The notes: generated from the sequence alone by a model not told the origin. 64,000 nucleotides of DNA from Parabacteroides distasonis (GCA_021531775.1 JAFBIU010000002.1:124001-188000), one strand, 5' to 3'. Shown: positions 1 through 9,062, counted from the first letter of the stretch. Numbers and translations are program-made.

Positions 1-508
1 CAACTATCCGGAATACTTCCACAAAAAAGGGGCACTTTGTGCCGCACGTACGGGAGACGAAATCAACCCGCTGCGAGCCTCATCGGCTTCCCAATTCTAT
101 ATTGTTACAGGTAAAGTCTATTCAGAAAGTGAGCTCAAGCAGATGGAAAAACAGTTGGAGAATCGCTTGAAACAGGATATCTTCAACCGGTTACAGACCG
201 AAAACAAGCCGAAGATCATGGAGTTGTATCGGAGTGGGCAACGGGATGAGTTAGCGATTTTTCGTGACACCTTGATCGCAAAAACAGAAATGGAAGCAGA
301 CAAGCGGAAAACAGAAGCAAAAATCCCGGCTACCGTACGCGAAGCATACAAAACTGTGGGTGGCGTGCCCTTTTTGGACAATCAGTACACGGTGTATGGA
401 GAAGTGATAGAGGGCTTAGAAACGGTAGAGGCCATCCAACAAGCAAAAACCAACAAACAGGATAGACCTATCGAAAATATCGTAATCACATCGGTGGAAA
501 TACTCTAA
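1..508 (+). CDS. Peptidyl-prolyl cis-trans isomerase, cyclophilin type (N-terminus outside window)
   Basis: The frame is open from base 2 and gives 168 visible residues; the start lies upstream of the window. The visible part begins in the cyclophilin core: SQFYIVTG matches the family SQFFIT strand, and near the C-terminus LDNQYTVYGEVIEGLE matches the LDGKYTVFGKV block. Between these lies a long, charged, Lys/Glu-rich helical insertion of about 70 residues, which I recall from Bacteroidetes envelope cyclophilins. The expected role is proline isomerisation during folding of exported proteins; location cannot be judged because the signal region is missing. oxyR starts 27 bases downstream on the same strand, so the two may share a transcript. 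Family assignment is firm; substrate is unknown. Confidence 0.85.
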   Translation, partial: NYPEYFHKKGALCAARTGDEINPLRASSASQFYIVTGKVYSESELKQMEKQLENRLKQDIFNRLQTENKPKIMELYRSGQRDELAIFRDTLIAKTEMEADKRKTEAKIPATVREAYKTVGGVPFLDNQYTVYGEVIEGLETVEAIQQAKTNKQDRPIENIVITSVEIL

Positions 509-535
509 TTTCCACCGATCAACAAACCATCTGCG

Positions 536-1462
536 ATGAACATTCAACAATTAGAATATCTACTAGCCATTGATAAGTTTCGCCATTTTGCACGAGCAGC
601 CGAACAGTGTCGCGTCACGCAACCGACCTTGAGCATGATGCTCCAGAAAATGGAAGAGGAATTGGGTACCAAATTGATTGATCGAACGGCCCAACCGATT
701 CGTCCAACTGCTATTGGCCAAAAAGTGATCGAACAGGCCAGAGTTGTTCTCTATCAACTATCACTCATCAAAGAGTTGGTACAAGAAGAGGAGGAGACAC
801 TGAAAGGGACATTTCGATTGGCGATTCTTCCCACCATCGCCCCCTACCTGCTTCCCCGTTTTTTCCAATCATTTGTCGAAGCCTATCCCTCGCTGGATAT
901 TCGTATCTTGGAAATGAAGACAACGCCCAGCTTGAAAGCATTGCAACAAGGAGAAGTGGATGCTGCTATCATTGCCAATGCACCTTCAGAAAACAACCTG
1001 CAGAGTGACCGATTGTTTTATGAAGAGTTCTTCGGTTATGTGGCACGTACCGAACCCATCTTCGCCAAGCCACTCATTCGCACGGCCGACATCAACGACG
1101 AACGACTCTGGCTGTTAGATGAAGGACACTGTTTTCGTGACCAATTGATTCGTTTTTGCCAAATGGAAAAGGTGAAACTCAGACAAGCGGCCTATCGATT
1201 AGGCAGTCTGGAAACCTTTATGCACATGGTCGAAAGCGGGAATGGAATCACGTTTATTCCCCAATTGGCCACCTTACAACTCAACCAAGAGCAACAGGAA
1301 CTGATTCGTCCCTTTGCGATTCCCAAGCCGACAAGAGAGGTCCATTTCGTTACTCGAAAAGATTTCGTGCGTTTCCGCATTGCCGAAACCCTTGTCCAAT
1401 CGATACGGAAAGCAGTACCCGCCTCCATGCTCAATCTGCAAGTGGGACAAAAAGTGGTCTAA
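536..1462 (+). CDS. oxyR: Hydrogen-peroxide-sensing LysR-family regulator OxyR
   Basis: 308 residues, the usual OxyR length. Residues 1-60 hold the LysR winged helix-turn-helix (MNIQQLEYLLAIDKFRHFAR, then the TQPTLSMMLQKME recognition helix). Residues 90-300 are the periplasmic-binding-like effector domain. The decisive motif is GHCFRDQLIRFC, which puts cysteines at residues 199 and 208, the same numbers as the peroxide-sensing pair of E. coli OxyR; these form the activating disulfide. It should therefore activate peroxide defence genes. It lies directly downstream of a cyclophilin gene, and no catalase or dps is visible nearby, so any targets are outside the window. The ATG at 536 is the only sensible start for the conserved N-terminus. 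Confidence 0.93.
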   Translation: MNIQQLEYLLAIDKFRHFARAAEQCRVTQPTLSMMLQKMEEELGTKLIDRTAQPIRPTAIGQKVIEQARVVLYQLSLIKELVQEEEETLKGTFRLAILPTIAPYLLPRFFQSFVEAYPSLDIRILEMKTTPSLKALQQGEVDAAIIANAPSENNLQSDRLFYEEFFGYVARTEPIFAKPLIRTADINDERLWLLDEGHCFRDQLIRFCQMEKVKLRQAAYRLGSLETFMHMVESGNGITFIPQLATLQLNQEQQELIRPFAIPKPTREVHFVTRKDFVRFRIAETLVQSIRKAVPASMLNLQVGQKVV

Positions 1463-1503
1463 AGATGCAAATTGGGATTTTTGCAAAAAAAAAGTCGTCT
1501 CAA

Positions 1504-1534
1504 GTTGTCAGTTTTCAAAAAATCGTTACATTTG
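1504..1534 (+). promoter_or_regulatory. Promoter of the aromatic amino acid operon (Bacteroidetes type)
   Basis: A TACATTTG box at 1527-1534 fits the Bacteroidetes -7 consensus TAnnTTTG. A GTTG at 1504-1507, spaced by 19 bases, is one mismatch from the -33 TTTG. Transcription would start near 1540, about 20 bases before the leader peptide ATG. Spacing and placement agree with the attenuator that follows; it has not been tested experimentally. Confidence 0.6.
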
Positions 1535-1562
1535 CAGCGTATTTAAAGACAGTAACAAGAAA

Positions 1563-1637
1563 ATGAAACGATTTAGCTTTACATATTACTTTTATTACTT
1601 TTACTTTAGCAAAGTGAAGGCAGGGGTTTGTATGTAA
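1563..1637 (+). CDS. Phe/Tyr-rich leader peptide of the pheA operon attenuator
   Basis: A 24-codon frame starting at ATG 1563 and stopping at TAA 1635-1637. Residues 4-15 read FSFTYYFYYFYF: five Phe and five Tyr among twelve residues, coded at 1572-1607. Such density is expected for an attenuation leader whose translation monitors charged tRNA-Phe and tRNA-Tyr, and the operon just downstream makes exactly these two amino acids. Codons for the KAGV stretch contain GGCAGG (1619-1624), which can pair with CCTGCC (1682-1687), the left arm of the following terminator. A ribosome stalled on the Phe/Tyr run would leave this pairing possible; one reaching the stop codon would cover it. The model follows classical proteobacterial pheA/trp attenuation; direct evidence here is sequence only. 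Confidence 0.8.
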   Translation: MKRFSFTYYFYYFYFSKVKAGVCM

Positions 1638-1677
1638 AGCATTGATGAATGGAATGGATGATTCAAGCCAATATATA

Positions 1678-1710
1678 AAGTCCTGCCGATGTCGGTAGGA
1701 CTTTTTTTTT
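1678..1710 (+). terminator. Attenuator hairpin with T-run upstream of pheA
   Basis: AAGTCCTGCCG (1679-1689) pairs with CGGTAGGACTT (from 1693) around an ATGT loop, with one G-T wobble. It is followed by an uninterrupted T-run to 1710, so it is a textbook intrinsic terminator. It sits between the leader peptide and the pheA ATG at 1755, where readthrough is needed to express the operon. The left arm is also complementary to 1619-1629 in the leader ORF, giving a competing antiterminator. Confidence 0.85.
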
Positions 1711-1754
1711 GACCCAAACCAATCCTTCATCAGAAGACAAAATACAAGAAGAAG

Positions 1755-2600
1755 ATGAAAAAGAAAGTAGCTATTCAAGGTATTGCAGGTTCATATCACG
1801 ACATTGCCGCTCATAACTATTTTGAGGGGGAAGAAGTGGAAACATTGCCATGCGACACGTTTCGAGATGTCATCAACACCATCAAGAAAGATCCTTCCAT
1901 CTTAGGATTGATGGCAATCGAAAACACGATTGCTGGTAGTCTGCTGCAAAATCACGAGTTGATTCGCGAAAGTGGATTCAGCATCATCGGAGAATACAAA
2001 CTCCGGATATCCCATTCATTGGTTGCCCTCCCCGGTACCTCCATCCACGACATCAAAGAGGTCAACTCCCACCCCATTGCCCTCATGCAATGTACCGAGT
2101 TCTTAGATACATTGCCCAATGCCAAAGTGGTCGAAATGGAAGACACGGCAGGTAGTGCACGTTGGATTGCAGAGAAACAGCTGGAGGGACATGCAGCTAT
2201 CTGCGGTAAACTGGCGGCCGAAATCTATCACATGGAGGTATTGGCAGAAGGGATCGAGACCAACAAGCGCAACTTTACCCGGTTCTTGGCCATTGCAGAC
2301 CGTTGGACAGCAGACGAAATCATGCGTAATGTGGATAAAAACAAGGCCTCTTTGGTCTTCGCGTTACCCCATACCTCAGGAAGTCTTTCCAAAGTACTTT
2401 CTGTCCTCTCCTTCTACGACATGAATTTAACAAAGATCCAATCCTTGCCCATCATCGGACGAGAATGGGAATATCTATTTTATATCAACTTAACATTTAC
2501 GGACTATTTGCGTTACCGTCAGGCCTTAGACGCAATCAGACCGCTGACCAAGGACTTTCAAATTTTAGGTGAATATGCAGAAGGAAGACAAAGTATATAA
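1755..2600 (+). CDS. pheA: Prephenate dehydratase with C-terminal ACT domain
   Basis: 281 residues: a monofunctional prephenate dehydratase, converting prephenate to phenylpyruvate for phenylalanine synthesis. Residues 1-180 form the two-lobed catalytic domain, with an ENTIAGS block at 56-62 (family ENSxAGS) and the conserved TRF triplet at 175-177. Residues about 198-275 form an ACT regulatory domain. The usual Phe-binding ESRP of this domain reads QSLP, and GALV reads GSLS, so feedback binding may differ from E. coli. It is the first structural gene after the attenuator, and its last 26 bases overlap the aminotransferase start. Chorismate mutase is absent here because it is fused to the DAHP synthase two genes downstream. 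Confidence 0.95.
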   Translation: MKKKVAIQGIAGSYHDIAAHNYFEGEEVETLPCDTFRDVINTIKKDPSILGLMAIENTIAGSLLQNHELIRESGFSIIGEYKLRISHSLVALPGTSIHDIKEVNSHPIALMQCTEFLDTLPNAKVVEMEDTAGSARWIAEKQLEGHAAICGKLAAEIYHMEVLAEGIETNKRNFTRFLAIADRWTADEIMRNVDKNKASLVFALPHTSGSLSKVLSVLSFYDMNLTKIQSLPIIGREWEYLFYINLTFTDYLRYRQALDAIRPLTKDFQILGEYAEGRQSI

Positions 2601-3762
2601 GGTACAACCGGCCGACCGTGTCGGAAGCGTGCAGGAATATTATTTTTCCAAGAAGCTGAAAGAGGTAGCAGAAATGAATGCCGCAGGCAAGCAGGTCATC
2701 AATCTAGGTATTGGAAGCCCTGACTTACCTCCATCCTCTTCAACGGTCGAAGCTCTTTGCAACGATGCACAACGTTCAGATGCACATGGTTATCAACCCT
2801 ACATTGGTATTCCAGAACTACGACAAGCCTTTGCTGACTGGTATCAGACATGGTATCACGTAACACTGGATGCCAAAACAGAGATACAGCCTCTGATCGG
2901 ATCCAAAGAGGGTATATTACATATCTCCATGGCTTTCCTCAATCCGGGAGATGGTGTGTTGGTACCCAATCCTGGTTATCCGACCTACAGTTCGGTCAGC
3001 AAATTGGTGGGGGCCAAACTGACCTATTATAATCTGCACGAGGAGTTGGGGTGGCAACCTGACTTTGACGAACTCGAACAGATGGATCTGAGTGGCATCA
3101 AACTCATGTGGACCAACTACCCCAATATGCCGACCGGTGGAAATGCAACCACAGAACTCTATGAGAAAATTGTGGATTTCGGACGTCGGCATGGCATTGT
3201 CATCTGCAATGACAATCCCTATAGTTTCATTCTGAATGAACATCCACTCAGTATTTTGAGTATTCCGGGATCCAAAGAGATCTGTATCGAACTCAATTCC
3301 ATGAGTAAGGCACACAATATGCCAGGCTGGCGTATGGGTATGTTGGCCAGCAACGCTCAGTTTGTCCAATGGATACTGAAAGTCAAGAGCAACATTGACT
3401 CAGGCCAATTCCGACCGATGCAACGGGCAGCGGTAGAGGCTCTGAACGCACCCAAAAGCTGGTACGACCAAATGAATGCAGTCTATCGAAGCCGTCGGGA
3501 TTTGGCTGGTGCCATCATGGACACCTTGGGATGCACGTACGACAAGAAACAGGTGGGTATGTTTTTGTGGGGACGGATTCCCGACTCGGAAGCTGGTAGT
3601 GAAGCATTAGCCAATGAAGTGCTGTACGGAGCCAACGTATTCCTGACACCTGGATTCATTTTCGGAAGCCAAGGTGAACGATACATACGTATCTCCCTCT
3701 GTTGCAAGAATGAGAAACTTGAAGAGGCACTTCATCGCATTCAACAATTGAAATCAAAATAA
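2575..3762 (+). CDS. Class I/II PLP aminotransferase, probably aromatic
   Basis: 395 residues from ATG 2575, preceded by AGGTGA as a possible ribosome site; a GTG six bases upstream is less likely. Fold-type I aminotransferase hallmarks are all present: YQPYIGIPELR substrate loop, PNPGYPTY, NYPNMPTGG, DNPYS, the PLP lysine K245 in SMSKAHNMPGWRMG, and a C-terminal YIRIS arginine that binds the substrate carboxylate. The family also contains LL-diaminopimelate and alanine/aspartate aminotransferases, so specificity is not certain from sequence. Overlap with pheA and position before DAHP synthase and tyrA make transamination of phenylpyruvate and 4-hydroxyphenylpyruvate (or prephenate) the best inference. 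Confidence 0.85.
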   Translation: MQKEDKVYKVQPADRVGSVQEYYFSKKLKEVAEMNAAGKQVINLGIGSPDLPPSSSTVEALCNDAQRSDAHGYQPYIGIPELRQAFADWYQTWYHVTLDAKTEIQPLIGSKEGILHISMAFLNPGDGVLVPNPGYPTYSSVSKLVGAKLTYYNLHEELGWQPDFDELEQMDLSGIKLMWTNYPNMPTGGNATTELYEKIVDFGRRHGIVICNDNPYSFILNEHPLSILSIPGSKEICIELNSMSKAHNMPGWRMGMLASNAQFVQWILKVKSNIDSGQFRPMQRAAVEALNAPKSWYDQMNAVYRSRRDLAGAIMDTLGCTYDKKQVGMFLWGRIPDSEAGSEALANEVLYGANVFLTPGFIFGSQGERYIRISLCCKNEKLEEALHRIQQLKSK

Positions 3763-3794
3763 ACAGTATCTAGTCTCAGAACAAATATCAAAAT

Positions 3795-4862
3795 ATGGAA
3801 ATCAAAATTGAACCCCTGGCATTGCCAGGCATTGAGGACAAACGTCCTATCGTAATCGCAGGTCCGTGTAGTGCAGAAACGGAAGAACAGGTGATGGAAA
3901 CAGCCCGTCTGTTGGCAGACAAGGGCATCAAAATATTCCGTGCCGGCATCTGGAAACCACGTACGAAACCGGGAGGATTTGAAGGTATCGGCCGTGAAGG
4001 ATTGGCATGGCTGAAACAGGTAAAGAAAGAGACAGGTATGTTGGTTGCTACAGAAGTAGCTACTAAAGATCATGTCTTCGAAGCGTTAAAAGCAGGTATT
4101 GACATTTTGTGGATCGGTGCTCGTACAACGGTGAATCCTTTTGCCGTACAAGAAATTGCCGATGCCCTCAAAGGAACAGATGTGCCCGTTCTGATCAAAA
4201 ACCCTGTGAATCCGGATCTGGAATTATGGATTGGTGCCATCCAGCGTATCTATGGGGCAGGTATTCACCGTATCGGAGCCATCCATCGCGGGTTTAGCTC
4301 TTACGACAAGAAGATTTATCGTAACTTGCCCTTATGGCATATTCCTATCGAATTGCGTCGTCGTATGCCTGATCTGCCTATTTTCTGTGATCCGAGTCAC
4401 ATCGGCGGTAAGCGGGAATTGGTTGCACCACTCTGTCAGGAGGCCATGGATTTGAGCTTTGACGGATTAATTGTCGAGTCACACTGCAATCCGGATTGTG
4501 CATGGAGTGATGCATCTCAGCAAGTGACACCAGATGTATTGGATTATGTCCTGAACCTGTTAGTCATCCGAGATGCCAACCAGACCACAGAGAATCTCTC
4601 TGCTTTGCGTCGTCAGATCGATGGTGTCGATGAGCAATTGTTGGAACTGCTGGCTAAACGTATGCGCATTTCACGCGAGATCGGTATCTACAAGAAAGAG
4701 CATAACATGCCTATCCTGCAATCTCCCCGTTACAGCGAAATCCTGGAGAAACGATCTCACATGGGTGAACAGATGGATTTGAATGCAGACTTCGTAAAGA
4801 ACATTCTGAAAAGCATCCACGAAGAATCTGTTCGCCAACAAATGATTATCATGAACGAATAA
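3795..4862 (+). CDS. aroF: Bifunctional DAHP synthase / chorismate mutase (type II)
   Basis: 355 residues in two domains. Residues 1 to about 262 are a KDO8P-synthase-like (type I beta) DAHP synthase with GPCSAETEEQ, KPRTKPGGFEG and FCDPSHIGGKREL motifs; it condenses phosphoenolpyruvate with erythrose 4-phosphate, the first shikimate-pathway step. Residues about 268-355 are an AroQ-type all-helical chorismate mutase (LRRQIDGVDEQLLELLAKRM), making prephenate for the neighbours pheA and tyrA. The fusion lets prephenate inhibit pathway entry in related Bacteroidetes enzymes. The gene is 32 bases after the aminotransferase and 8 before tyrA, clearly one operon. Names in databases vary (aroF, aroA/G-Q), so the symbol is indicative. 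Confidence 0.94.
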   Translation: MEIKIEPLALPGIEDKRPIVIAGPCSAETEEQVMETARLLADKGIKIFRAGIWKPRTKPGGFEGIGREGLAWLKQVKKETGMLVATEVATKDHVFEALKAGIDILWIGARTTVNPFAVQEIADALKGTDVPVLIKNPVNPDLELWIGAIQRIYGAGIHRIGAIHRGFSSYDKKIYRNLPLWHIPIELRRRMPDLPIFCDPSHIGGKRELVAPLCQEAMDLSFDGLIVESHCNPDCAWSDASQQVTPDVLDYVLNLLVIRDANQTTENLSALRRQIDGVDEQLLELLAKRMRISREIGIYKKEHNMPILQSPRYSEILEKRSHMGEQMDLNADFVKNILKSIHEESVRQQMIIMNE

Positions 4863-4870
4863 ATAAAACG

Positions 4871-5644
4871 ATGAAGATTCTGATTTTAGGAGCGGGTAAG
4901 ATGGGATCCTTCTTCTGCGACCTGTTGAGTTTCGATCATGAGGTGGCAGTCCTAGAGAAGGATCCTAAACGGATGCGTTTCATCTACAATGCGTTACGTC
5001 TGCAACACGAAGAAGAGGTAGCCAGTTTTGAGCCCGAGTTGGTGATTAATTGTGTGACATTATGTTATACGATCGATGCGTTCAAAGCTGTCATTCCCTA
5101 TCTGCCTCACAACTGTATCATCTCAGATATTGCTTCGGTGAAAACACAGTTGAAAGAGTTCTATGAGTCGAGCGGATTCCGCTATGTTTCGACACACCCG
5201 ATGTTTGGACCTACGTTTGCCAACTTAGGACAATTGGACAAGGAGAACACGATCATCATTGCAGAGGGAGATCATCTAGGTAAAATCTTTTTCAAGGATA
5301 TCTATAACAACCTGCATTTACACATTTGCGAGTATTCCTTCGAAGAGCATGACCGTGTCGTAGCCTATTCATTAGGTGTACCCTTCGCCTCAACCTTGGT
5401 ATTTGCTTCCACCATGAAGCATCAAGATGCTCCAGGAACCACCTTTAAACGGCACATGAAGATTGCCAGAGGATTGTTGTCCGAAGATGACTACCTGCTG
5501 ACTGAAATCCTCTTCAATCCGCGTACACCGAAACAGCTGGAACGAATCCAACAGGAGTTATCCCTGTTGCAGAACATCATTCAAGCCAAAGACACGGAAG
5601 CTATGAAGGAGTTCTTGACAAAAGTGCGTAAGCACATTGAATAA
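4871..5644 (+). CDS. tyrA: Prephenate dehydrogenase
   Basis: 257 residues. The N-terminus has the Rossmann fingerprint LILGAGKMGSFF, followed by a dinucleotide-binding domain to about residue 160, including the conserved STHPMFGPT segment (near residues 114-122). The remainder is the helical dimerisation domain with HDRVVAYSLGVPF. It oxidatively decarboxylates prephenate to 4-hydroxyphenylpyruvate for tyrosine. It lacks an ACT or chorismate mutase domain and is shorter than the E. coli bifunctional TyrA. It closes the aromatic operon 8 bases after the DAHP synthase/mutase gene; the convergent manC ends 46 bases later. Confidence 0.92.
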   Translation: MKILILGAGKMGSFFCDLLSFDHEVAVLEKDPKRMRFIYNALRLQHEEEVASFEPELVINCVTLCYTIDAFKAVIPYLPHNCIISDIASVKTQLKEFYESSGFRYVSTHPMFGPTFANLGQLDKENTIIIAEGDHLGKIFFKDIYNNLHLHICEYSFEEHDRVVAYSLGVPFASTLVFASTMKHQDAPGTTFKRHMKIARGLLSEDDYLLTEILFNPRTPKQLERIQQELSLLQNIIQAKDTEAMKEFLTKVRKHIE

Positions 5645-5690
5645 AGAATCCTCCCTCATTCCGGACGGAAATCCGGTAGAAGATAAAGGC

Positions 5691-6995
5691 TTAATACAAG
5701 CGTTTATCTTCTACTCGGATCTCTTCTCCAATTTGAACCTCCATCAAGGTCAAATCTGAAATAGCCCGTACCGTATGTTTACATCCGGCCGGTAGAGACA
5801 CGACATCACCTGCCGTAATGCAACGTTCTACCCCATCAACTGTAGCCACACCCTCTCCAGCCAAAACAGTCCATACCTCATCCCGTCGTTCATGCGAGTG
5901 ATAATTCATGGCATGACCGGCATGCAGGATCGCCTTGATGGTCAACGAACCTTTTTGGGCATCTAACACACGATAACTACCCCAGGACTTTTCTGCAAAC
6001 ATGATTTCCTGATCAATGCCATCTACGTAGGGTTTAATATGACTGGAACGTTCATTGTCGGAAACAAGAATGCCCTCAGCCGAAGCTGACACGATCATAT
6101 TTTTCAAGCCCATACACAACACGGGCACATCCAATTCATTGATGACATGCAGATTCTGACAATGGTCATCCATCAGCACTTTACCCATGGCTGGTTCAGC
6201 CATCACCTCGGTCAACGTATTCCAGGTGCCGAGGTCCTTCCACAACCCCTGAAAGCGCATCACAGCTATATCGGTTTCATGCTCCACCACGGCATAATCA
6301 AAACTGATCTTTTTCAGATCTGCATACTTCGAGAACAAATCCTCATAATCCGAAAAATCGATCAACTCATGGGCCCTATTCAGCACATAACCCAACTTAT
6401 AAGCAAAAACGCCACCATTCCAAAGGGCTCCAGCCTCTATATAGCGTTGAGCTACAGCTTCGGTAGGTTTCTCCTTAAAGGTCTTTACACGACTGACAGG
6501 ATCGGCTGTTTCCGGTATGATATAACCATATTTTTCACTGGGATAGGTCGGCTCCATCCCCATCAATGTCAGATTGGCAATGCCCTGCTCAGCCAAATCG
6601 GACAACTGCTTCAGAGCCCGAAAATAATCGGCCTCCACATAGGGATCGACCGGACAGACAACTACCGGTTCATCAGCCTGTACACCCATCCGATCGTGCA
6701 AATAGGCGGTTGCCAATGCGATGGCCGGAAAGGTATCACGCCGGCAAGGTTCGATACTGACACCGACCGCTGTTCCCAATTGATTGTGAATAGCTGAAAG
6801 TTGGGTTTCGGAGGTGGCGATTGTCACCTTCACATCTGGATCTACGGCCCGTAATTGACAATAGACCCGTTGTACCATGGATTCGTAATTTCCATCCTCA
6901 GTCTTGAACAATTTGATAAACTGTTTGGACCGGACATCATTGGATAGTGGCCACAGGCGTTTTCCCGAACCACCTGAAAGTAAGATGATTTGCAT
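5691..6995 (-). CDS. manC: Mannose-1-phosphate guanylyltransferase with C-terminal cupin
   Basis: 434 residues. The N-terminal nucleotidyltransferase domain opens with the signature LLSGGSGKRLWPLS and contains FKEKPT and LWNGGVF blocks; it makes GDP-mannose from mannose 1-phosphate and GTP. From about residue 335, KSWGSYRVLD and HYHSHERRDEVW-like residues (NYHSHERRDEVW) mark a type II phosphomannose isomerase/cupin domain, shorter than in the fully bifunctional AlgA type, so isomerase activity is possible but not assured. It is the third gene of the gmd-fcl-manC set, 12 bases after fcl, and supplies the substrate for gmd. Product role: GDP-mannose/GDP-fucose for surface glycans. Confidence 0.92.
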   Translation of the reverse strand: MQIILLSGGSGKRLWPLSNDVRSKQFIKLFKTEDGNYESMVQRVYCQLRAVDPDVKVTIATSETQLSAIHNQLGTAVGVSIEPCRRDTFPAIALATAYLHDRMGVQADEPVVVCPVDPYVEADYFRALKQLSDLAEQGIANLTLMGMEPTYPSEKYGYIIPETADPVSRVKTFKEKPTEAVAQRYIEAGALWNGGVFAYKLGYVLNRAHELIDFSDYEDLFSKYADLKKISFDYAVVEHETDIAVMRFQGLWKDLGTWNTLTEVMAEPAMGKVLMDDHCQNLHVINELDVPVLCMGLKNMIVSASAEGILVSDNERSSHIKPYVDGIDQEIMFAEKSWGSYRVLDAQKGSLTIKAILHAGHAMNYHSHERRDEVWTVLAGEGVATVDGVERCITAGDVVSLPAGCKHTVRAISDLTLMEVQIGEEIRVEDKRLY

Positions 6996-7007
6996 ACTGT
7001 TTTCTGT

Positions 7008-7952
7008 TTAACGTTCTGCACGCATAGGGTTCTCCAAAAAATCTTGATAAGCCAACCGAATCCCCTCTTCCAATTCGGTCTTGTAGGTCCAACCCAACTG
7101 GGTTGCCTTGCTGACATCCAACAGTTTCCGAGGCGTTCCATTCGGACGGGTCGTATCCCACAGGATCGTACCGGTATATCCGACCACCTTGGCCACCAAT
7201 TCCGTGAGGGCCTTAATCGTCAATTCCTTACCCGTACCGGCATTGACCGTCTCATTGCCACTGTAATGATTCATCAGGAAGACACACAGATTGGCCAGGT
7301 CATCCACATAGAGGAACTCCCGCAAAGGAGAACCGTCGCCCCAGCAAGTCACCTCCTGCAAACCGGCCTCTTTCGCCTCATGAAAACGACGGATCAGGGC
7401 CGGCAACACATGGGAGTGTTCCGGATGATAATTATCATTGGGGCCATACAGATTCGTCGGCATCACCGAGATGTAGTCCGTCCCATACTGACGGTTCAAA
7501 TACTCGCAATACTTCAGTCCGCTGATCTTGGCCAAGGCATACGCCTCGTTCGTCTTCTCCAGTTCCGAAGTCAACAGGCAACTCTCCGGCATCGGTTGCG
7601 GAGCCATACGAGGGTAGATACAAGAGGAACCCAAGAACTCCAGTTTCTTGCAGCCGTTCTTCCAGGCACTGTGAATCACATTCATCTCCAGGATCATGTT
7701 GTCATACATGAAGTCGGCCAATGCGCTTTGGTTGGCAATGATACCTCCTACTTTGGCAGCGGCCAGAAACACATACTCCGGTTGCTCGGAAGCAAAAAAG
7801 GCCTCGACCTGATCCTGACGAGTCAAGTCCAATTCTCGATGGGTACGTGTAATCAGATTCGTATAGCCTTGGCGTTGCAATTCGCGTACGATGGCCGATC
7901 CGACCATTCCCCGGTGACCGGCCACATAAATCTTCGCCTCTTTCTCCATCAT
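7008..7952 (-). CDS. fcl: GDP-L-fucose synthase (GDP-4-keto-6-deoxymannose epimerase/reductase)
   Basis: 314 residues, extended short-chain dehydrogenase family. The NADP-binding motif [10 protein letters not shown] is at residues 12-21; the catalytic Tyr and Lys lie in [14 protein letters not shown], and SSCIYP and [11 protein letters not shown] are family blocks. It converts GDP-4-keto-6-deoxy-D-mannose to GDP-L-fucose using NADPH. Its ATG overlaps the gmd stop by four bases, so translation is coupled to the enzyme that makes its substrate. In Bacteroidales this pathway feeds fucosylation of capsules and glycoproteins. Confidence 0.95.
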   Translation of the reverse strand: MMEKEAKIYVAGHRGMVGSAIVRELQRQGYTNLITRTHRELDLTRQDQVEAFFASEQPEYVFLAAAKVGGIIANQSALADFMYDNMILEMNVIHSAWKNGCKKLEFLGSSCIYPRMAPQPMPESCLLTSELEKTNEAYALAKISGLKYCEYLNRQYGTDYISVMPTNLYGPNDNYHPEHSHVLPALIRRFHEAKEAGLQEVTCWGDGSPLREFLYVDDLANLCVFLMNHYSGNETVNAGTGKELTIKALTELVAKVVGYTGTILWDTTRPNGTPRKLLDVSKATQLGWTYKTELEEGIRLAYQDFLENPMRAER

Positions 7953-9037
7953 TTGACCACTCCTTTCTCCAAATATTCTGCCAGATTGGTACGCATCACG
8001 CCAGCTATGTGATCAGCTGCCACCTTCTGCATATCGTGGGCTACCATGATCCGTACCAACTCCTCAAAGGAGGTTTTCTGCGGATTCCAACCCAATTCAG
8101 CCTTGGCCTTGCTCGGATCTCCCCACAAGTTCACTACATCTGTCGGACGATAGAAGTCTTCGCTTACGGCCACCACCACCTGACCATTGGCCACATTGAT
8201 TCCCTTCTCGTGGATGCCTTCTCCCTCCCAACGCAATTCGATGCCGGCATAATGGAAGGCCAAAGTCGCAAACTCACGGACCGTATGCTGCACTCCGGTA
8301 GCAATCACAAAATCTTCCGGTTTGTCATGCTGCAGTATCAGCCACATACATTCCACATAGTCCTTTGCATAGCCCCAATCACGCAACGAATCCAGATTGC
8401 CTAAATAGACACACTCCTGCTTGCCTTGTGCAATACGGGCTGCTGCCAATGTGATCTTGCGCGTCACGAAGGTCTCGCCTCGCCGCTCACTTTCATGATT
8501 GAACAGGATACCGGAGCAACAGAACATGTTGTACGCCTCACGATACTCCTTGATGATCCAATAGCCATACAACTTGGCCACCGCATAGGGCGAATAGGGA
8601 TGGAAAGGCGTATTCTCGTTCTGGGGCACCTCCTCCACCTTGCCATACAACTCGGAAGTAGAGGCCTGATAGATCTTGCAATGTTTCTCTAAATGATTTG
8701 TACGTACCGCTTCCAAGATACGAAGCACACCGACGGCATCGACATCCGCCGTAAATTCCGGTGCATCAAAGGATACCTGCACATGGCTCTGGGCAGCCAG
8801 ATTATAGATTTCTGTGGGCTGTACCTTACCCACCAGTTTCACCAACGACATGGAGTCTCCCATGTCCGCATAGTGGAGATGAAAATTGGGTTTTCCCTCC
8901 AAATGAGCAATACGCTCGCGATAATCCACCGATGAACGACGGATAATTCCATGAACTTCATACCCTTTGGCAAGCAGAAACTCGCTCAGGTAAGAGCCAT
9001 CCTGACCGGTCACACCGGTAATTAATGCAATATTCAT
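7949..9037 (-). CDS. gmd: GDP-mannose 4,6-dehydratase
   Basis: 362 residues. It opens with [19 protein letters not shown], the dinucleotide-binding signature of GMD, and carries the catalytic YxxxK as [10 protein letters not shown], plus SPYAVAK context and [15 protein letters not shown], typical of GMD rather than other sugar dehydratases. It makes GDP-4-keto-6-deoxymannose from GDP-mannose. It is the first gene of the GDP-fucose operon and has a well-formed promoter just upstream at 9063-9094. The start ATG at 9035-9037 is forced by the N-terminal motif. Confidence 0.95.
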   Translation of the reverse strand: MNIALITGVTGQDGSYLSEFLLAKGYEVHGIIRRSSVDYRERIAHLEGKPNFHLHYADMGDSMSLVKLVGKVQPTEIYNLAAQSHVQVSFDAPEFTADVDAVGVLRILEAVRTNHLEKHCKIYQASTSELYGKVEEVPQNENTPFHPYSPYAVAKLYGYWIIKEYREAYNMFCCSGILFNHESERRGETFVTRKITLAAARIAQGKQECVYLGNLDSLRDWGYAKDYVECMWLILQHDKPEDFVIATGVQHTVREFATLAFHYAGIELRWEGEGIHEKGINVANGQVVVAVSEDFYRPTDVVNLWGDPSKAKAELGWNPQKTSFEELVRIMVAHDMQKVAADHIAGVMRTNLAEYLEKGVVK

Positions 9038-9062
9038 GCTATTTATATTAATAGTTACGCGC

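Noticed and set aside
5645-5690. Terminator between convergent tyrA and manC
   Set aside because: Only a five-base CCGGA/TCCGG stem and no T-run; too weak to call.
6990-8012. Long open frame antisense to fcl
   Set aside because: It lies opposite a gene with clear motifs, has no recognisable domain, and similar long antisense frames occur opposite lepA, the FMN oxidoreductase and CANSDH; they follow from codon use of the real genes.
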